From DASWIG01 sp965371445 (GTDB taxonomy: Bacteria; Acidobacteriota; Thermoanaerobaculia; Multivoradales; J023), in the NCBI GenBank assembly GCA_965371445.1, contig CBDUYN010000104.1, positions 1-35,353 of the forward strand: a stretch of 35,353 bases of DNA, in the 5' to 3' direction. The notes below the pieces were generated by a model. That model was not told where the DNA came from and ran no database searches. It was given only the letters and a program-made list of their open reading frames with translations. How positions within the stretch are numbered: the stretch's first letter is position 1; every line of letters begins with the position of its first letter. The translations under genes were made by a program, and so were the position numbers. Below are positions 32,321 to 35,353 of the stretch, piece after piece.

Positions 32321-32376
32321 CCTGCGGTGGGCATCTCCTGCGGCATCTGCGCCAACCGTTCCCGTCTCTTGCAGGT

Positions 32377-33318
32377 CTACAACGGGGTTGTCGCGCCGAC
32401 GATCGGGAGCTGCACGCGGAGCACGAATCGGGTCATGCCATGGACGAAGGGAGGCCCCTCCCAGGCCTCGAACAGGGGTTGGTGATCCGGCGCGAAGCCG
32501 CTTTGCGGCAACCAGGTGCGGAACAGCCAGTCGATGCAGCGTTGCTCCAACGCGATGTCGCCGTCGAGCGCGACCTCTGCCACCCGCATCGGCGCAAAAC
32601 GCTGTACGCCGATCTCACCCTCGGATCGGACGCCTTCGGGGACCTCGACGCCGACGTCGTAGCGGCATTTCTCGACCGGCACGATCTCGGGATCCTCCCA
32701 CATGTAGCCGAGCCATTGGCCCCGGGCGAAGGTGCGCGCCTGGGCCCAGGCGACGAGCCGCTCGGCCGCCTGCGGAACTGCGTCGTGACGAAAAGGCTCC
32801 AGCACGCGGATATACGCGACGCTGCGCCCCGGCAGCTCGCGCAGAGTGACCTCGAAGCCGTCGGGGTTGTGGCCGATGGGGAGCCGCAGCAGACGGGGTT
32901 CGAGCGCGTCACCCTCCACGGCCTCCCGAAGCTGAGCGCGTCTCGCGTCACGCCAGGCGTCCAAGTCGAACGCGCGGGGCGGCACGTCGTAGCGTTTCTT
33001 GAAGCTGCGCGAGAAGTCCGACGACGACGCGAAGCCGACGGTCAGCGCGACCTCGGTCAGAGGTCGGCTCTGACGGTGCGACATCAGATAGATCGCGCGC
33101 TCGAGGCGCACCCGATTGACGAACTGCTGCAGCGTCTCGCCGGTGGCAGACTTGAAGATGCGGTGGAAGTGGAAGGGCGAGAACGCCGCTACCCGCGCGA
33201 CCTCCTCGAGACGCATCGGCCGGTCCATATGGCGCACGATGTGATCGATCGCGCGGTTGACCCGTTCGAGGTATTCCGCGCCCACCGGCGTTTTCGCAAG
33301 ATCTGACAAGTCGCGCAT
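32377..33318 (-). CDS. AraC-family regulator with GyrI-like effector domain
   Basis: The 313-residue product has two helix-turn-helix motifs at the N-terminus (about 15-115: LEEVARVAAFSPFHFHRIFK and LTEVALTVGFASSSDFSRSFKK). A GyrI/SbmC-like ligand-binding domain follows (about 155-310: ELPGRSVAYIRVLEPF to the end). Relatives respond to small toxic molecules such as drugs. It is divergent from the small glyoxalase-like gene (62 bp between starts), which makes that gene its likely target. The ATG at 33318 is preceded by GGAGAG. Confidence 0.92.
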   Translation of the reverse strand: MRDLSDLAKTPVGAEYLERVNRAIDHIVRHMDRPMRLEEVARVAAFSPFHFHRIFKSATGETLQQFVNRVRLERAIYLMSHRQSRPLTEVALTVGFASSSDFSRSFKKRYDVPPRAFDLDAWRDARRAQLREAVEGDALEPRLLRLPIGHNPDGFEVTLRELPGRSVAYIRVLEPFRHDAVPQAAERLVAWAQARTFARGQWLGYMWEDPEIVPVEKCRYDVGVEVPEGVRSEGEIGVQRFAPMRVAEVALDGDIALEQRCIDWLFRTWLPQSGFAPDHQPLFEAWEGPPFVHGMTRFVLRVQLPIVGATTPL

Positions 33319-33380
33319 CCGCCTCTCCGGTCATGCTCGGCCCCGTCGCGTGGAGATGGACCACCTCAAAGGAGCATAGC

Positions 33381-33713
33381 ATGGATCTCGGAGACTTTTC
33401 GGTCAGCCTTTCGGTCGACGACCTTGACGCATCGCTGAAGTTCTACAACGCACTCGGCTTCACCAAGATCGCGGGCGAGGCGGAGAGCAACTGGATCATC
33501 CTCAAGAACGGCCCGGCCCATATCGGGCTCTTCCACGGGAAGTTCGAGGGCAACATGATGACCTTCAACCCCAAAGACGCCCGCCGCATCGAGGCGGCGG
33601 TGAAGCAGGCGGGCTACGCCATCGACAAGGGCACCGAGGGCGATTCCGGCCCCGCGCATTTCGTGATGAAGGACCCCGACGGCAACGTGATCCTCGTGGA
33701 CCAGCACGAGTAA
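33381..33713 (+). CDS. Glyoxalase/VOC-family small protein
   Basis: The 110-residue product is a single vicinal-oxygen-chelate domain: FSVSLSVDDLDASLKFYNAL at the start and FVMKDPDGNVILVDQHE at the end. VOC proteins include resistance proteins and isomerases, and the substrate cannot be told. The ATG at 33381 has GGAG at the right distance (CAAAGGAGCATAGC). It is divergent from the AraC-GyrI regulator, which suggests inducible control by a small molecule. Confidence 0.9.
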   Translation: MDLGDFSVSLSVDDLDASLKFYNALGFTKIAGEAESNWIILKNGPAHIGLFHGKFEGNMMTFNPKDARRIEAAVKQAGYAIDKGTEGDSGPAHFVMKDPDGNVILVDQHE

Positions 33714-33786
33714 ATCCCCCAGCGGATCATCGACGATAGCCTTCGTAGACGCCCTTAGAATTCTGGCGCGGGCACATCGGCTCTTC

Positions 33787-34311
33787 TTATGGGGTGAGTC
33801 TACCCAGCGGCGGAAGCTTCCACAGCTCTCGTCTCCTGGCATCAATGGGTCTGGGGCTGCGATCGTTGGCCGGGATTTCCGCCCTGCACGTCCCCCATTT
33901 CGTCTCGACCTCGAAGAGGACCGCGTCGAGCTCCTGGCGGGTACAGACCATGAACTTTCCGCCGCCTGGACGGCGAGGAAGGATCGCGCCCTTGCGCCAG
34001 GGGGGCTGCGAGCAGCCGACGCCTTCGACGCGCAGGCCTTTCCAGAGGTGCCGACCCGGGGCGAAAACCGAGTGAAACAGGCCGTCGGGCAAGCTCATGT
34101 AGAACGTCTCCTCCTTGAAGGGGCTCGACCAGGCGAGGAAGAGGAGATCGGGACCCTTCTCCCCGGACGCGACAGGCTGGTACTCGAGCAAGCAACGCAC
34201 GTTCTCGGCCGCCGGATCCGGCCGCGAGGCCGGAGAGATCAAAGAGCAGCCGGCGAGCACCAGGGAACCAATGGTCACAATCGTCAGGATCAACGGCAGC
34301 GTCTTCTTCAT
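33787..34311 (-). CDS. Lipoprotein of unknown function
   Basis: The 174-residue product starts with a lipoprotein signal (MKKTLPLIL, hydrophobic core, lipobox LAGC), so it should be anchored in a membrane. The remainder has a few cysteines and no family I recognise. The ATG at 34311 has GAGGAG just upstream; the open frame extends to 34353 but without a signal-peptide start. It is convergent with the VOC gene. Confidence 0.75.
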   Translation of the reverse strand: MKKTLPLILTIVTIGSLVLAGCSLISPASRPDPAAENVRCLLEYQPVASGEKGPDLLFLAWSSPFKEETFYMSLPDGLFHSVFAPGRHLWKGLRVEGVGCSQPPWRKGAILPRRPGGGKFMVCTRQELDAVLFEVETKWGTCRAEIPANDRSPRPIDARRRELWKLPPLGRLTP

Positions 34312-34527
34312 GGGACTCTCCTCAGAGGATGGCGTTTCCCATGGACAATGCAACGACTGTGCCTGCTGCGACCGAGCCTAGACAGGTGACTGGGGCTGTG
34401 TGTAGGGCGCCTGAAGGTGCAGCTTTGCGGCTCTGGTGCAGCTTTCGAGCTGCACCGTAAGGCACTCTTTGCCGCTTCGGCTCACCGCGCCAATGGCGGT
34501 TTTTGCGGCCTTCTTCCGATTCAGTAG
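34312..34527. other. Intergenic stretch with a hairpin element
   Basis: No gene is seen. GGTGCAGCT (34435-34443) pairs exactly with AGCTGCACC (34448-34456) around a TTCG loop, and the same GGTGCAGCTTT also occurs about 20 bp earlier (near 34416). It looks like a REP-type hairpin rather than a terminator, since no gene ends into it. Confidence 0.5.
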
Positions 34528-34707
34528 ATGAGGACAGTCAGGCACGTCCGGACGGAACCTGAAGGGGATCCCACGAAGGGAATTCTCGGAGTCAGCCTCG
34601 CGTTTTCCCTGTCGGTGACCCTCCTGGCCCCGACGGCCGGCGCCCAGCCGCCGGTCGTCCCGCGCTTCCCGAACGAGCCGCAGGAGGTCACTCAGGTCCA
34701 CCGGTAA
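34528..34707 (+). pseudogene. Truncated exported-protein gene (59 codons)
   Basis: From the ATG at 34528 the frame gives a charged start, a hydrophobic core (ILGVSLAFSLSVTLLAP) and a cleavage-site-like TAGAQ, then VVPRFPNEPQEVTQVHR and a stop at 34705-34707. It looks like the signal peptide and first residues of an exported protein whose body has been lost. No family can be named. Confidence 0.4.
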
Positions 34708-34864
34708 GGCCGTGGGGTCCAAGAATCCTCTCGCCGATTCCACTTCGAGCCCTCGCGAACATCTCTCTGAGAGAAGGAGCTGGCTTGCCGTCTCAGCCCC
34801 GCCGTCTTCGCCGTCGGCCGCTGCCGCGTCGCTCTCAGGGATCTCGCAGGCTTGTGAAACGGCT

Positions 34865-34894
34865 GGCACCTCAAGGAGGGGCACCTCAAGGAGG
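34865..34894. repeat. Tandem duplication of a 15-bp unit in a promoter region
   Basis: GGCACCTCAAGGAGG occurs at 34865-34879 and 34880-34894, exact copies. It lies where the -35 region of the downstream kinase gene would be. Confidence 0.95.
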
Positions 34895-34903
34895 GCGCCC
34901 CGC

Positions 34904-34909
34904 TATACT
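34904..34909 (+). promoter_or_regulatory. Candidate -10 box of the truncated kinase gene
   Basis: TATACT is 23 bp before the ATG at 34932, with a GGAAAGGAG ribosome site in between. The -35 position falls in the duplicated 15-bp unit and has no consensus sequence. Confidence 0.5.
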
Positions 34910-34931
34910 CCACGCGGAAAGGAGTTGAGCG

Positions 34932-35345
34932 ATGGCGCTCGAGCCCGGAACGCGCATCGGTCCCTATGAGATCCTCGGCCTCTTGGGGGCAGGGGGAATG
35001 GGGGAGGTGTACCGGGCGCGGGACGAACGCCTCGACCGCAAGGTGGCGATCAAGGTTCTGCTCGCCGCCGCCGCCCGGGATTCGGACCGCCGACAGCGCT
35101 TCGAGCGGGAGGCCCAGGCGGTCGGGGCGACGAGGCCCTGGCGAGCGCTTCCGCCGACGCGCCGTATCGAGATCCTGGAATTGGGGAAGGAGGAATTGGG
35201 GAAGGAGAAGACGGTGATCCGTGGACCGATTCCCGTGATCTGCGTCCCGAGGCGAGGCCGCGATCCCGGCCACGGCGCGGTCTCCTCGCGCGCCGGTCCC
35301 GCGCGGGCGTCGCCCGCGCCTGAGAGCGCCTCGCCGGCGACGTAA
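34932..35345 (+). pseudogene. Ser/Thr protein kinase gene, N-lobe only
   Basis: The first about 65 residues are a perfect start of a PknB-type kinase (IGPYEILGLLGAGGMGEVYRA, KVAIKVLL, FEREAQAV). The sequence then leaves the family abruptly at AVGATRPW, where an HPNI segment would normally follow. It continues as low-complexity Arg/Pro/Ala-rich residues to a stop at 35345. The catalytic loop and DFG are missing, so the 137-residue product cannot be an active kinase. The promoter and ribosome site look intact. It is probably a gene broken by deletion or rearrangement. Confidence 0.7.
35177..35206 (+). repeat. Tandem duplication of a 15-bp unit in the broken kinase frame
   Basis: GGAATTGGGGAAGGA occurs at 35177-35191 and 35192-35206. 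It is the second exact 15-bp duplication within 350 bp. Confidence 0.95.
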
Positions 35346-35353
35346 CGTCGACT

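Noticed and set aside
34378..34884. Minus-strand frame of 168 codons
   Set aside because: No ribosome site, no domain and mixed low-complexity sequence; the plus strand offers a better reading (signal-peptide remnant).

Overview
The window is a GC-rich bacterial chromosome segment, most likely from an Acidobacteriota-type organism (Thermoanaerobaculia-like). That placement is an inference from the very high GC, the Ser/Thr kinases, the long Bacteroidetes/anaerobe-style RnfB and the general gene style; no marker gene was placed. Coding density is high, but three stretches (about 10.15-10.88 kb, 13.3-14.2 kb and 31.6-35.3 kb) look richer in A/T and hold relics: broken toxin-antitoxin genes, truncated genes, a transposase fragment and short repeats.

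Region 1 (399-10152, minus strand) is one tightly packed operon. Its order of transcription is PFOR-like subunit with C-terminal ferredoxin, rnfB, a 1361-residue PFOR-like protein, rnfC, rnfD. Rnf is a membrane ferredoxin:NAD+ oxidoreductase that pumps ions. Here its genes are interleaved with two giant proteins built on the pyruvate:ferredoxin oxidoreductase (PFOR) plan. In both, the thiamine-diphosphate motif is not recognisable and the cysteines of the proximal cluster are gone, while the ferredoxin domains are kept. I read this as a non-catalytic, or differently catalytic, electron-input module for Rnf. rnfG, rnfE and rnfA are not in the window; rnfD is followed by about 400 bp of repeats.

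Region 2 (10153-15267) holds an MMPL/RND-type exporter, a UPF0175 antitoxin with a deleted, frameshifted PIN toxin, and an exported protein. The 3' end of that last gene is duplicated on the far side of the toxin-antitoxin pair. Region 3 (15354-22312) is housekeeping: cinA, thpR, gpsA and guaA on the plus strand, a convergent 5'-3' exonuclease, and a receiver-kinase fusion. Several of these genes stop inside perfect palindromes.

Region 4 (22438-31620) holds a periplasmic cyclophilin, a large hybrid sensor kinase (MASE1, three PAS, HisKA, HATPase, receiver), a broken DUF885 peptidase gene and a 1327-residue protein. That protein fuses an RND/AcrB-like permease to an ABC ATPase; its RND part lacks the usual proton-relay residues. 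It sits behind a good promoter overlapped by an inverted repeat. Region 5 (31621-35353) holds relics, an AraC-GyrI regulator divergent from a glyoxalase-like gene, a lipoprotein and a truncated Ser/Thr kinase.

A theme across the window is a 15-bp GC-rich unit tandemly repeated inside unrelated genes. It occurs in different reading frames and both orientations, plus other 15-bp tandem duplications at the right end.
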